Shown here one piece after another: positions 33,641-45,705 of a stretch of 64,000 nt of DNA; position 1 is the first letter of the stretch; every line of letters begins with the position of its first letter. The translations under genes and the position numbers were made by a program. The notes beneath the pieces were generated by a model. The model saw nothing but the letters and a program-made list of their open reading frames with translations, was not told where the DNA came from and did no database searches. Source of the DNA: Trichodelitschia bisporula (taxonomy: Eukaryota; Ascomycota; Dothideomycetes; Phaeotrichales; Phaeotrichaceae); NCBI GenBank assembly GCA_010356995.1, contig ML996687.1, positions 1,139,524-1,203,523 of the forward strand. Reading direction: 5' to 3'.

Positions 33641-35133
33641 CTTCCCCTCCCGTGAATCACTGGTCATGTCACCTGTCCCTCCTGTTACTAGTTAGTGGTC
33701 CTAGTGACGCAGTGCGGTGCGGGGCGGGAATGCGGAAGGGACGCGCAAGGCCAGGAGGGGGGGGGGGTTCCTGGTTTCATCCTGCATCGTGTGCGGGTGA
33801 CTGAAAGGGATGCGTCTAGGTTCGTGAACAGGGAAAGTTAGGAACTGGAGTATGCTGGATAATGGGAGGCAAGGCCTCGCGATGTGGCGCTGGAATGCAC
33901 TTCTGCTTTCTACCTAAGGCCTCCTGTGAGGATGATCTAGATCGGCGCAGGGATGCGGGGTGGGATAGCACCCTTGGGATAGCTACCATCCGGGGGTAAT
34001 AGAGGTGCGGGGATGGTAATAGTCATCCCGAACTGGGTTTTCGTCCTTGTTTCTGCTGTCGGGGTTGTGGCAATCGATACACCTCAGCCGAGCTATTGAT
34101 ATTGATAGATGTTGATATTGATAGAGCTCATTGCAATTTGAAGCACATTGAAGCTTCCTCCCGCAATGTCCACGGGCCTCACGGCCTCACGATGCTTCTC
34201 CACCTTACCATGCCGTTCTGCGCCGCCGATCGGGGGTTCGCAGTACATCGAGTGTGGGCGCGGCTCTGAGGGGTGGGGTTGGGATGGGGCGGAGCGCGGC
34301 TGCGTCATGCACCCGGCGTACCTTGCGTCTAGTCGAGGACGGGTGGTTCGAGCAAGCGCGGGTAACGCGACCTACCACAGTGCTCCCCTCTTGCAATCTT
34401 CACGCAGGACGTAAAAGAACTAGGAATGAGTAGATAGTGGGTCGGGCCGCAATGGCTTCGACGAGAGATCCTGGCCGTTGGATGAGAACTTGGAATTGGA
34501 AGAGGCGAGGCGCCGCGCCGCGTACGCAGACCTCACGATGACATGCCGCCACGCCGCGGGGTCCCATCTCCACTTTGGGCTACCTGCATCGCGGCTGGGC
34601 TGCCCCGGGATGAGCCGCCATGGCCAGCGCTGCGGCCCATATGCGCGGGTCTAGATTCCGTGATGGTGGAAGCGAGGAGCGGAGAGGAAAGCGTTATCAA
34701 TTGATCAGCCAGGCGCAAAAGTCTATTTTCCAACGGCTCCCGGCGCGCGATGGATTGCCGCTTCGGGTGCGCGGGTGCTGAATGCGGGGGGTAGAGAGGG
34801 GTGGTGATATTCGAGGATGGTGAGGTGAGGTGGTATTCCGGCGATGCCAGAAGCATGGAGCCGGAGCAACCCGTTCGCTCGTAGCAATTGGGCTGCCTCG
34901 CAATGCACAATGAGAGATGGCGAGTCGAGTCTTCACTTCCCCGCTCCAGTGCTTCCGAGCATCGCCTCGCGTTGTCGTCCGCGAGATGCAGTCCCCGGCA
35001 ACCGGGTCCGTGCGCCTATCGATAAGATGCGCGATCCTTGCGTGGCACGAGGGCGCGGTTCATGCTGCGCTTCCCTCGGTGGCAGGCGGATTTCTGTGAA
35101 CTTGATATCTGAACTCGAGTTTTCGCCAACTGA
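33641..35133. other. Intergenic region, dioxygenase to COX23
   Basis: About 1.5 kb. It contains a G run near 33757-33768 and a 14-base direct repeat, TTGATATTGATAGA, at 34096-34109 and 34112-34125. I see no gene, tRNA or other RNA. Confidence 0.45.
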
Positions 35134-35661
35134 ATGATGGCAAAGGAAAAGGAAACCACGGATGAGCCGAAGGTGTGGACGGAGGAGAAAGCGGCTAAGT
35201 TTGAGAGGTCAGTACCGCTTGATACAGACTTCGGTGCTATCGACGAGTTTGCCGATGGCAGGAAGTGAGTGAGGGGCTTGTGATGCTGATACCGGGCAGC
35301 AAGGCGTACAGCAAGTACTTCGATCCATGCCAGGAGGCCGCATCGAGGAGTCTCAAGTGTCTGAAGCGCAATGGAGGCGACAAGGAGATGTGTCAAGACT
35401 ACTTTGAGTGCGTCCCCCTCTATCATCGTGGTGCTTACTTTGCGCCTGCCCCGCTGTGAACTGCACCGGGCTGTTCTTGCCAGAGGGCAAAGGAGGGGTA
35501 ATGAACCCTTGCTAACTGCCGACAGGGCCTATCGTGACTGCAAGAAGGAGTGGGTGCGTGATGTCTTTCCGCTTCAGGGCGTGTTATCGCAGGCCAGTTG
35601 TGCTGACATGTGCTAGATGACCCAGCGGAAGGAAGCCAAGGTGAAGGGATTGCTATGGTGA
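35134..35661 (+). CDS. COX23: Cytochrome c oxidase assembly factor COX23
   Basis: Four exons: 35134-35207, 35300-35407, 35526-35553 and 35617-35661, giving 84 residues. Cox23 is a small intermembrane-space protein needed for cytochrome oxidase assembly and copper homeostasis, imported by the Mia40 relay. The twin CX9C motif is complete: C35-x9-C45 and C56-x9-C66, in a helical hairpin with SKAYSKYFDPC before it and KKEWMTQRKEAK after it. Exon 3 is only 28 bases. Two adjacent ATGs (35134, 35137) are possible starts. An Arg/Lys-rich tail ends the protein. CMC1 or COX17-like proteins share the fold, but the YSKYFDPC lead-in and tail fit COX23 best. Confidence 0.88.
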
Positions 35662-36244
35662 AGATCCCGAGGAGATAGCGGATGTATCGCCGGTGACGGA
35701 GCCGGGGATGTCTACGATAAGGCTGCTGATGGAGGATGATGGCTGAGGCCGAACATGTACGCGCTCCCAGTAATCTAGCAAGGCCGTCGGTATTCTGCAT
35801 GTATGGCAGAGATATCCCATTCCTTTGGCCAATCCCTCGTAGCGTGCACAACAGCCTTGTCATCCTCTCAACTCCGCTCATCTAGCAGCTCCCTATTTCC
35901 TCTAGCTCCGCTTCAATAAAGCCCTCCGTCCATCACATCTCCGCCTGCGCCAAACTCTTCTCCACGCCATGCGCCATCCCGCTGCGCTATGCCTAATTCA
36001 TCTAAGCTCCCGTACGGATGTGGCACTGTACTGCACGGCTATTGGCTCACGGTCCTCCTGATCGGCAGCCACACACTTCGGGCGCCACTTCACAAGTCGA
36101 CCCCACGTCGTGATCTCCAACTTTTTGATATCAACACCAAAAAAACTGGTCCCGAGCTCAACGCTACACCCCTTTCGATCTGTAACCTTTTGCTTCATTC
36201 TCTAAGGTGCGTGGCCGCGCCAACCACGCCTCCAGCCCGCGAAA
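35662..36244. other. Intergenic COX23-MDM20
   Basis: 583 bases with the COX23 3' UTR and the MDM20 promoter. Nothing else is supported. Confidence 0.4.
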
Positions 36245-39200
36245 ATGGCCCCACCAGCCGTGGACCAAGTCAACGACCTCGTCAAGTCCTACGAAAAGCA
36301 CCCGGAGCAAGGTCTAAAGGCAATCAAGAAGCGCCTCGCCAAGGACGCGCGCAATCCCGTTCTTCTCGTCTGTTCCCCTGAGAAAAACTTGCCCACAGCC
36401 ACTAACCAACTCCAGATTGCGCAAGCGAAGCTCTTGCTCCGCCTCGGCCGCCCGGACGATGCCCTGACGTCGCTGCAGCAAATCGTCCCCACCAAGCCAC
36501 CCGCCGAACCGATCGATGTGCAGCTTGTAGCTGAGGTTATGGGCACGATGGTGCAGGCGGAGCGCGACCACGGTACGTATAAGCACATCGCGGGGCCGCA
36601 TGTGTGGGCGCTGTGGGCGGATATTCTCGACCGGCGCCCGAAGACGCGGGATGTGCGAAACTCGATTGTGTCTATGGCGGCCGAGGATGGGTACTGGGAT
36701 GTGGCGCAGCAGGTGAGTGGTGGTAGGAGCTAGGGAAACCGGTGTGTGCTAATGAGGCAAGTTCTACGCGCGCATGCAGAAGGAGCATCCGAAGGTCGCA
36801 GATTTTCACTTCTACTGGGTGGCGTATTCGCAGCTCTTGGGGGCGGTGAAGGAAGATGGCGGCATGATGAAGATGCTTGCTTCGCGCAGCTTGAAGGCTG
36901 CTATCGACAGCGTGAGAGCGAAGAAGGATACGCCTCGTCGTATCCAGAATGAGCAGCATCTTCGGCTACTTACTGCCATCTACATGAAGCAAGGCCTGTA
37001 TGAGGAGCTGGTTGACGTGCTTGTCGACCCTGACATCGGGATTGAATCGCCAGTTGGTAAAAATGATGTTGAGTTCATTCGCCTTAAGTTGCAAGCTCTA
37101 GGAAGACAGGGAAAGTGGCGGGATCTGTACGACTTGCTTCTCAGCGCTCACAAGTCATACTTGGTGGCTCAATCAACCAACAGGGCAACAAAGACTGGGG
37201 TTCAGAGCCTAAATGAGTGGATAGATTCGTTTAGCATGTGGGACATACTCCTGACAGCGACACAATTTCTCGGGGACGAAAAGTACGTTGTTGATTGCAT
37301 TACATGACGGCTTGCTAATATACCAGGGCCAAAGATGAGGTTATAAATCTCCTGCTTAAGTATCTGGAGCACAACGAACGCAGCCGCAACCCGGGGATCG
37401 CCATGCTCAGGTATCATGTGATATTTGACAAGGCGGACCTCCTACGTTCCTGCGAGAAGTTCTTCGATGTCCACAGTGGTCATCGGTCGTGCTATGAGGA
37501 CTTGGTGGATTATGTTCTTGAGCTCCCCGAGCAGCAACGCTCTCAACTCAGTACTCATATCAAGCAAGCGGCGGCCGCGGTACCCTTAGTTGTGCAGAAA
37601 TCTCTGCCTTCAAATGGCGAGGACACTGACTCCAAGGACTCCGAGTGCAAGGAGACAGACCCCGAGGGTGAATCTAAGATGGCCGATGTGACGGATACTG
37701 ATTTGGCGAAACTTGAGATCTCTAAGAAGAAGCATGAGGCAAAGCCGGAGAAACCAGAGGTCTATCCCCTGTATTTACTCGCTTATCCCGACTAACCCTC
37801 CAGTCTCTCGCTTTCATTTACACAAACGCGCTGAAGTTCGAATATCTGGTCGGCTTTGCGCCTCTTACCTCGCCTCCTGCCGACGCCATAAAGGCCTTTG
37901 CATCCCGCTGCGCCGCGTATAACCCCCTCATCAAAGAAGCGAACCCGGACGCCGCCGGCGATGCCACACTCCTCGGCATCCTCGCGCAGCTCCACCTCGC
38001 CTCATCCCTCTCAAGCACCTCCCCGGCCGAAGCAGAAACCCTACGTCTCACCGCGCTGCACACCCTCACCCGCTACCGCGAGCACGATCCCCACAACTAC
38101 GAAGGAACACTGCTGCACATCCACCTCACGCTGCTCCTCGGCCTGGTCCCACAAGCGCTAAAGAGCATCGCGCACCTCGCCCTCCGCGAAATTCAATACG
38201 ACACCGTCGCCCCCATCTTCTACGCCCGCCTCTCAACCCTCCACCCCCACCCTACACCCCCCTTCCGCACACCCACCATCCGCACACCCGAAACCCGCAA
38301 ATCAGACCCCGCCGCCGCCCTCTCCTTTGCAACGAACTGGCACCCCCTCGCTTCCTTCCAATTCGGCGAGGCCATCGGCAAGGGCGTCGTGACCTTCGAC
38401 AAGCTCTTCGAAGTCCTGGATCTCAAGGCGAGCGTTGAGTCCTCCATCTCCCGCGCCATCTTCGCTATCGAACTCCGCCGCATAGCTAGGCTCCTCGGCC
38501 CCTTTGCTGCGGTCGATGATGTGCAGCTCGTCCGCTGGTACGATGTCTCCGATGAGCTTCCCACCGCCAAAACACCTACGCTACCGGCTTTCGGCCGACC
38601 CCTCGCCGGATGGCCCGAGGACGCCTTCCGTGCGTGCGAGCCGCGCCGCGTATGGGTGGCGTGGATGAGCGCCGTCGACATAGTTGCCTCCGCGCTAACA
38701 ACCAAAACCCCGGTGTCTCCAACGCATGCGAAGCATCTCGCCGACGCACGGTCCTTCGTCTATGAGAACCAAGATGCTAAGGAGGAACAACTTAGTGCAG
38801 ATGAGAAAGCCTCCGAAGCGCTGATGCGCGTCTTTGTCAAGGAAGACCGGAAGGGCACGGGCAATCAATTCAGTGCGGCGGAGAAGGCAGCTGTTCCGGC
38901 GTGGGAGGGGCTAATGCGTGTTGCTGCTGGGCTGGGGTTGGTTGGGGAGACTAGGGGAGTGAAGGATGTGGATGCTGGGTTTGAGGATCTGGCGGCGTGG
39001 CTTAAGGGGGTGAAGATGGAGCCGCGGACCGTTCTGCCTGGGTGGGATGAGTATCAGACTTGGTGGACGGTGCTGGAGGTGCTCCGCGTGACAGCGCGCG
39101 CGTGTGAACTTGCGGCAGTGAAGAAGGTGAAAAAGGTCGAGGCGGTGCGGACAGTGGCACGGGAGGTGGCGCAGGGGATTGTGGATGAGGTTAAAGAGTG

Positions 39201-39363
39201 GAAGGGGCGGGTTGAGAAGCTCGGTGAGGTTGCTGGGGTGATTATTGAGAGGGGTAGTTGGGCGAAGGATGTAGTTGAGGGGGCGCTGGATGGAATGAAG
39301 GGTGTGGAGGGAGTTGCGAGGGAGGTTCTTGGGCAGCTTCTGGGGGGGAGGGGACGGAAGTGA
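36245..39363 (+). CDS. MDM20: NatB N-terminal acetyltransferase auxiliary subunit (MDM20/NAA25)
   Basis: Five exons: 36245-36367, 36416-36712, 36762-37282, 37327-37759 and 37804-39363, giving 977 residues. NatB acetylates nascent proteins starting Met-Asp, Met-Glu, Met-Asn or Met-Gln on ribosomes, and the auxiliary subunit anchors the catalytic Nat3. The sequence is an all-helical TPR-like solenoid: IAQAKLLLRLGRPDDALTSL, FYARMQKEHPKVADFHFYWV, LRLLTAIYMKQGLYEELVDV and GKNDVEFIRLKLQALGRQGK are typical of this family. A Lys/Glu/Asp-rich insertion (about residues 390-430) precedes the fourth intron. The first intron (48 bases) has no stop and stays in frame, so unspliced message would still be translatable. 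Convergent with UTP13 (297-base gap). Confidence 0.82.
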
Positions 39364-39660
39364 GTGTGTTCGGAGAAGGACGGATGACATGTAAGCTGAG
39401 ATTACCGGTATAGTGACGATCTCGGGTTGCTAGATACTGGAGGGCGATATCCACTGCGCTAGATAGGAGAAAATACACGCGATCAACAATTCGACCGGGG
39501 GCGTGACTGCTTGCCTAAAGCGGTAATGTTATGCCGAGCTCGATATCGGAACTCACAAAACGCGGGAACAACTCGCGATAACACCCATCTCCGCAGATCC
39601 CAATGCAAGACTGCGATAACAGCTCTTGTGATTCCATTCCCATGCCCACATCATCCTCCC

Positions 39661-42415
39661 CTACCCTAGAACCATCTTCTCCCCAGCCTCCACCCCAAGC
39701 ACCCCCTCCATCTCCCCGAGTGTAAACTCAACCAAAAAACTCTCATCCCACAAATCCGCCACCCGTCCCCAATGCCTCTCGCCATACACCCGTAAACCCT
39801 CCCAAACCTCCCCCCCCTTCCCAACCTTCGTCCCCGCAAGCCCCTCAACCCCGAAACCCTCCACAAGCGCCCTGAGCACCCGATGCGCGACCACCGCCGT
39901 CCGCGCCGACGTGCCCCACTCGCGACACCGTCTCACAAGGCGGGCAACCTGCTCAGATGCCAATCCCCTCAGTACATCATCCACATCCTTCCTGCCCGTC
40001 CAACTCCCCTCCTCCCGTTGCCCCTCAACAACACTCTTAAATAGCCCCAGTAACCGCCCGGGATGATCCAGCGCCAAAGCCAGCGCAATCGCCTCGCGCC
40101 ACTGCTGCGCCCTCACGTAGTTCTCGAGCTGCTGCCCCTTCTCCACGCGCTCCGCCGCATGCTCAGCAGCCTTCGCCGCCGTCGCCGCGCTCGTATCCGC
40201 CCAGAACGTGAGTACGCCGTCTCCGGCACCGGAGACTAGCGTCTCGCCCACACCCCCCGGTACGGGCCGGCGTGCAAGCGCCCACACGCGGTCGGTATGC
40301 CCGTCGAGCGTAGCGGCACATTCCCCGCTACTAACATCCCAAATCTTAACCAACCCATCCGCAGCCGCAGACACCACAGCCGGACCCCTTGTCTCCGTCG
40401 GCGGCAGCCAAAGCGCCTTAAGCACACTCCCCGTATGCCCCTCCAGCGTAAGCAAGCACGAAAAGTCGCTGAGCGCCCAAAGCTTAACCATGCGGTCCGC
40501 GCCCGCCGTCGCGACGAAGCCACGCTGAGCACGTGCTTCAGTGCCGGGGAGCGAAATCGTTATACCCGTCGGCGCAAAGGACGCGCTCCACACGCCGCGC
40601 TTGTGGCCGCGGAGGACGCCAACGGTCGAGCCGTCTTCTACGGCCCAGATCTTGACGAGCCGGTCTTGCGAACTCGAGGCTAGGAGTTGCCCGGTGGGGG
40701 CGACGGCTAGCGCATTGATGTCCTTATCGTGCGCCTTGCGGGTGTATGTCGCGCGAGGAACGGGGACGGGCCCGGCCGGGTCGGTGCGGGGGATGGGCCA
40801 GCGCTTGAGGGTTTTGTCCTGGGAGCCGGTGATCAGCCAGGCCGGTGTATGCTCGGCCGGGTTCTTGTAAGCAGGCGTGTCGGCCGGGGGCGGGGTTTGC
40901 GGCAGTGCGACGGCGCCGACGGATTCGGCGTGCCCGGCGAAGGTGGCGTGGCAGGTGAAGGAGTTGCTGGCCGGGTCGAGGCGCCACAGCCGCGCGGTGT
41001 TGTCTTTTGCGCCGGTGGCGAGCCAGTGACCGGACCAGTCGGTTGCGAGGCAGAGGACGATGTCGGTGTGGCCTTTTAGGGAGGCGACTTCGGCGCCGAA
41101 GGGGAGGGATTCGGAGGGTGTGGGTGGCTGGAGGGATATGAGGCGGATGTCTTCTGCGTTGGTGGCGAGGGCGAGGAGAGAGGCGGAGCGGCCTATGTAT
41201 GCTACGTCGATGATTTGGCCGTGTGTGCCGGCGGTACGGCGTAGGATCGGGAGTGGGGAGGTGGAGAGAACGGAGGGGGAAAGGGAGGCGATGGAGTGGT
41301 AGACGAGGGTTTGGTCGGCGTGGACGGAAAGCAGATAGGGGAGGTCGGGGTAGTGGATGATCTCGAGGATGCTCTCCGTGTCCATTCCTGGCTGTTGCTC
41401 CGGCGTTAGTTCGCGCGCTGAGGCCAGCGACCAGATGCGGATGCGGCCGTGCTCGCCGCCCGTGTAGATGAGGGTGCCACGGTCGAGGAATCCTGCACTT
41501 TCGACTTCCTCAAGCACGGGAATCGTGGACCGGATTTTCCACGTGCGGGCGTCCCACACCATGACGGTCTTGTCGCGACTACCAGAGAGCAGCGCATTTT
41601 CTTCAGGGGAGAAGTCGAGTGTCCGAACCACAGACACATGTGAATCCAGTATGGCTGCAGAGTTGCGCTTGTGGAGGTTCCAGATGCGGACCTTGCCATC
41701 TTCACCACCCGAAGCCAGCCTGTATCCGAGGGTCTCTTCGTTCGTGACCTCTTCTTCCTCCCCCTGCTTTCTCTTCTTCTTGCACTTCTTAGATTCCTCT
41801 TGTGCCTGAGCCGTAACATCGACTTGGAAGAAGCGGAGTGCGGAGATGACGCCGTTGTGGCCATGGAAAGTGTGCGTCACATAGCCGCCTATTATATCCC
41901 ACACCTTGACCACACCGTCCGCGCCACCGGTGGCCAGCAGCGTTCCAGTCTGATCTACGGCCGACACAACTACAGGTGAGGGATGCGGTTTGAGTGTGCG
42001 GAGCACTTGCGTCTCAATCACATCTTCCTCGTCCGACAGCGTGAGCGCATATATGCGCATAGCGAGCGATCGTGAACATATTATCAGATGTGAGGCCGAA
42101 GGTGTTACTGGATTGATCAGCAGTGTCCGATCCTGAGGAAGTGCGCGCTCATACTGGCTAATGTGGTACAAATCTCTCCGTCCTACTACTTCGTCAACAC
42201 GTCAGACATGACGAGCTAAGCACAGTGACGGCACTCACCCCTTCTATGCGCGCCAATTCATCGCCCGTGCGGGCGTCTGTAAGCAAAACATCGTCGTCGA
42301 GACATGAGGCGAGAATGCGGTCGTCTTCACTGAGGGCGACGCTGCCGCGCGTGTAGATCGGCTGAATGACCTTTGCAGGCTCAAAGGTAGTCTTGACGCT
42401 GGAGTTCAGCGCCAT
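39661..42415 (-). CDS. UTP13: U3 snoRNP WD40 protein UTP13 (TBL3)
   Basis: Two exons, 42415-42239 and 42153-39661, giving 889 residues. Utp13 belongs to the UTP-B subcomplex of the small-subunit processome and acts in the nucleolus in 18S rRNA maturation. It contains two tandem WD40 propellers (for example GGADGVVKVWDI, SGGEDGKVRIWNL, TGAKDNTARLWRL, SSSQDRLVKIWAV, SAAADGLVKIWDV), followed by the helical Utp13 C-terminal domain (residues about 700-889, ENYVRAQQWREAIALALALD). The acceptor at 42154 was chosen because other nearby AGs break the frame; this junction is less certain than the rest. Divergent from proteasome beta-4 with a 353-base shared promoter. Confidence 0.9.
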
Positions 42416-42768
42416 GATGGGTGAGAAAAACGATAATGTGTGAGAGTGTAGTTGTAGTGCAGCGCGAAAGTAGCAGACACCAGAGCACACAGCAGTTACG
42501 AGTTGGGATATCAAAAGTTGCGAAAATGCCAAAAAGTTTCGGACCAGGGTCGAGCGGAGCGGGAGGCCCGTGCACAAGGCAGCTCCAAGCTGCGCGTCAA
42601 CTCGAGCTCCGACGACGACGACAACTTGCTACTCCCCGCCGCGCAGCAACATCTCCTCCCACCACCACTTCCTGACCATCTTCATTTCAGCATCCCACTG
42701 TCCGTCAACTTTCCAGTACTGACCCGCACTCGAAGCACTCTACTCCTCAGCCACCCCTCACCGCAACC
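42416..42768. promoter_or_regulatory. Bidirectional promoter UTP13-proteasome beta-4
   Basis: 353 bases between two divergent housekeeping start codons. No TATA box is evident, and I see no sequence identical to the yeast proteasome element (GGTGGCAAA). Confidence 0.4.
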
Positions 42769-43476
42769 ATGGAGGTCTTACTGGGCATCACGGGCAAAGA
42801 CTTCACCATCATCGCCGCCTCCAAGGCTGCTATGCGCGGAGCGACGGTACTCAAGGCGACGGATGACAAGACGCGGGAGCTGAACGCACATAACCTGATG
42901 GCCTTTAGCGGCGAGGCGGGCGACACAAGTAACTCTCCTTCTCCACACTATTGGAGCAAGTACTAACACGGTCTACAGTTCAGTTTGCCGAATACATCCA
43001 AGCCAACATTCAACTGTACTCGATGCGTAACGCCACAGAGCTCGGTCCCGCTGCCGTGTCGGCCTACGTGCGCGGCGAGGTGGCTAGTGCGCTGCGCTCG
43101 CGCCGTCCCTATACCGTCAACCTGTTGCTCGGCGGCTTCGACCCCATCAAAGAGAAGCCGAGCCTGTACTGGATCGACTATCTTGCGGCGATGGCGGATG
43201 TGCCGTATGCGGCGCACGGCTACGCTCAGTGAGTTTGTTGCATACACAGGCCTTACCGAGCTGACAGCGCCTAGGTACTACTGCCTGTCCATCCTTGACA
43301 AGCACCACAGGCCGGATATCAGTCTGGATGAGGGCATCAAGATGCTGGGCATGTGCACGGACGAGCTGAAGCGGCGGTTACCCATTGACTTCAAGGGCGT
43401 ATATGTCAAGGTCATAACGAAGGACGGCATTCGGGAGTTAGAGTTTGGAAATGACAAGGCGGTGCTGCCGGCGTAG
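42769..43476 (+). CDS. PRE1: 20S proteasome subunit beta-4
   Basis: Three exons: 42769-42928, 42979-43228 and 43275-43476, giving 203 residues, the usual length. Beta-4 (yeast Pre1, human PSMB2) is a non-catalytic subunit of the inner ring of the 20S core. It starts [18 protein letters not shown] without a propeptide or catalytic N-terminal Thr, as expected. Conserved segments: [50 protein letters not shown] and the C-terminal [13 protein letters not shown]. Both introns fall where frame and conservation require. The ATG at 42769 follows a CAACC context. Confidence 0.95.
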
Positions 43477-45705
43477 AATAGTTTAGGGTTCAGGCTGAGC
43501 GGGCGCTATGATAATTCCATGAGTGGCATTTAAATGGCCTTGCGAGTTGTGCGCCGCGCGGTGCATCATTGCAGGCAGGCTACTACCATGCGTCATGGCC
43601 AGAGTCGTTTACAAACCGGTATTCGGAGCCACTCCGTGACTGCGCCATAGGCTGTGAAACCATGCGGAGAATGACCACCATGGGGACTTGATGCACATGG
43701 CTAGAGGCTTCATGGACACGGCAAACCCGGCAGCGCCCAGGATATTCAGCGGACTTGCAACCTTAACCAATTGCACGTTCTTGATAAATGGCAGACATGG
43801 GCATCTCGATCTCGATGTGATGCATCAATATGGTCCGCGACCCATGGATTTTTCCCAATGCCCATCCTTCCCTATCAGCATTTCAGAACGCACCAATGCT
43901 ATGGTAGTTGCCAGCATAGCCACTCCGCCTACTCGTCTGCGGGCAATGCCACCGGCAACTGCACCGTACAGCTAGCCGATCGTCATAGCTGCTGGTTCAC
44001 AAGCACACCCATGCGCATGCCGTAAACAAATGTCTCCCATCTTTGGGCACCTGCAACCCATCGCCCTCACTAAAGAGGACCCAACGGGAGGCAAGCTTCC
44101 TATCCGGGAATGATTCTTCTCCAGAGCCACGCTACCCGAAGGTAACTGGCAACACATCGCCGTCGAAAGTCTCTGCGATGGTCGTGGCTGGCTCCGTTGT
44201 TTTTGATCTGGAGAAGAAAAGAAGAAGTTTTGGCAAGAGGGGAGACGACGCTTTTAAAGGAAAATTTACTGCACGTGGTCCGTGTCCCTCCACGTCTCTG
44301 CTTGGCGCGGGCCATGCGCCCGCCGAACAGATCATAGCCGACCTCATAAGCAAAAGTGCCCAGTCAGGGCAGCTGCAATTTCTTTTGTTGCAGCCCTTAG
44401 GCAAAAAGCGGAGCAGCGGGCAGGCGGGACCAGAGATCAGTCACGTGCTCCTCCAACTTTCTTTCAACATATGTTTCCGGTGGAGTCAACTCCGCGGAGT
44501 CAACCCCGAACTACCCACCCTAACCGTAGACTCTCGCCTCTAGACTCCAGAAAGGCCTTATATATATCTTCACCATACTGCGTCTTCTCTCCCAATTCTG
44601 CCATCTTCATTAGTCTCCTGCTCTTCTTCCTTCCTCATGACGTCTCATCGCAACCTCCTGCGTTGCGCTTCCAGAATCCCGCTGTCAAAAGGACAGCCTC
44701 ACCAACATGCACGCTGAAAGTGCTACGGAGTATATGTAAAAGCCCAAGGGGCTTCATACACTCCCCCCTCTCCTTTCCCATCCAAAAATCCAAAACAACT
44801 CAGCTTTAACACTTCTTTGCGCCTTCTAGCGGGAGTACCATCGCCAATGACGTCTCTATTGCGCAGGGCACCAAAAGCGCGCCGTCGCCATGTTTTTGTT
44901 CCAACCTGCAGCTCCCCCATTCACCGCAACCACCGAACCTCTGCATCTGGTCAGGCCCCATATCTCGCCCCGTATCCCTCGTACTTATGTCGACACTTTG
45001 CATTCCATTCTCATACTCCCACTAAATCCCTCTTCGACACATTCTACATTTTTCCTTTCTCAACCTCTTCGCCCCTTTTTCTTGGTCCCTCTTTCCCTTC
45101 CTATCCTCCCTCAATTCCCCCACCGGTTGCGCGAACGTTTCTTGTCTCTCTCCTTCAGGCAGTAGTATCTTACTGGCAAAAGTCAGTCCAGCTTGTACAG
45201 CCCGGCCCCTGCATGTACCACGGCAAAGCGTCCGGAGAAGTTTGAACAGAGAATAGCGCAATGATGATGAAAAGACGACCACCATCCGCCGAGCCATTTC
45301 CGCTCTGCTATCTCCATGGAGCACGTGACAGAGGTATGGTAGCTCCGCTGCAAGCTCCTTTGCCACCTGCGCCTGGACCCTCATGTTGGCAGGGAAGCGG
45401 GGAGACGGGCTCGCTCGCCATCATGCGTCGTTCTCCATCCTGTGCCAATCCGCTCCAGCCTACTTTACTACTGCCCGTTTCGCATGACATCCAGTTCTAC
45501 CGTATAGCCTCTATCCGCTCGCCCAATCTCTGATATTTTCAGAACCTTTCTTCGCTCGTCATCACCTCTCCACGCGGAGGGAAATTTCAGTTGAATTACG
45601 ACAGCGTTATCATTTCTCCTGTGTTCCGCATACTTCACTCTTCGTTTTGTTAACTAGGAAAGTCATTTGACGCGCCACATTTCCACCTCCAAGTGACCAA
45701 GCGAA
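43477..45705. other. Long upstream region of the Zn2Cys6 gene
   Basis: 2.2 kb with no supported gene. The left part holds the PRE1 3' UTR. A TATA box at 44558 is followed by T/C-rich DNA, consistent with a 1.1-kb leader. A direct repeat GGAGTCAAC occurs at 44482 and 44496, with CCGCGG between. Short frames here have no domain and are not called. Confidence 0.45.
44558..44568 (+). promoter_or_regulatory. Candidate TATA box of the Zn2Cys6 gene
   Basis: TTATATATATC lies 1.1 kb before the ATG at 45706 and is followed by pyrimidine-rich sequence. If used, the transcript has a very long leader, or an unseen intron, with several upstream ATGs. Confidence 0.35.

Noticed and set aside
44282-45245. 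Frames upstream of the Zn2Cys6 gene
   Set aside because: Low-complexity and no start context; more likely leader or promoter DNA.
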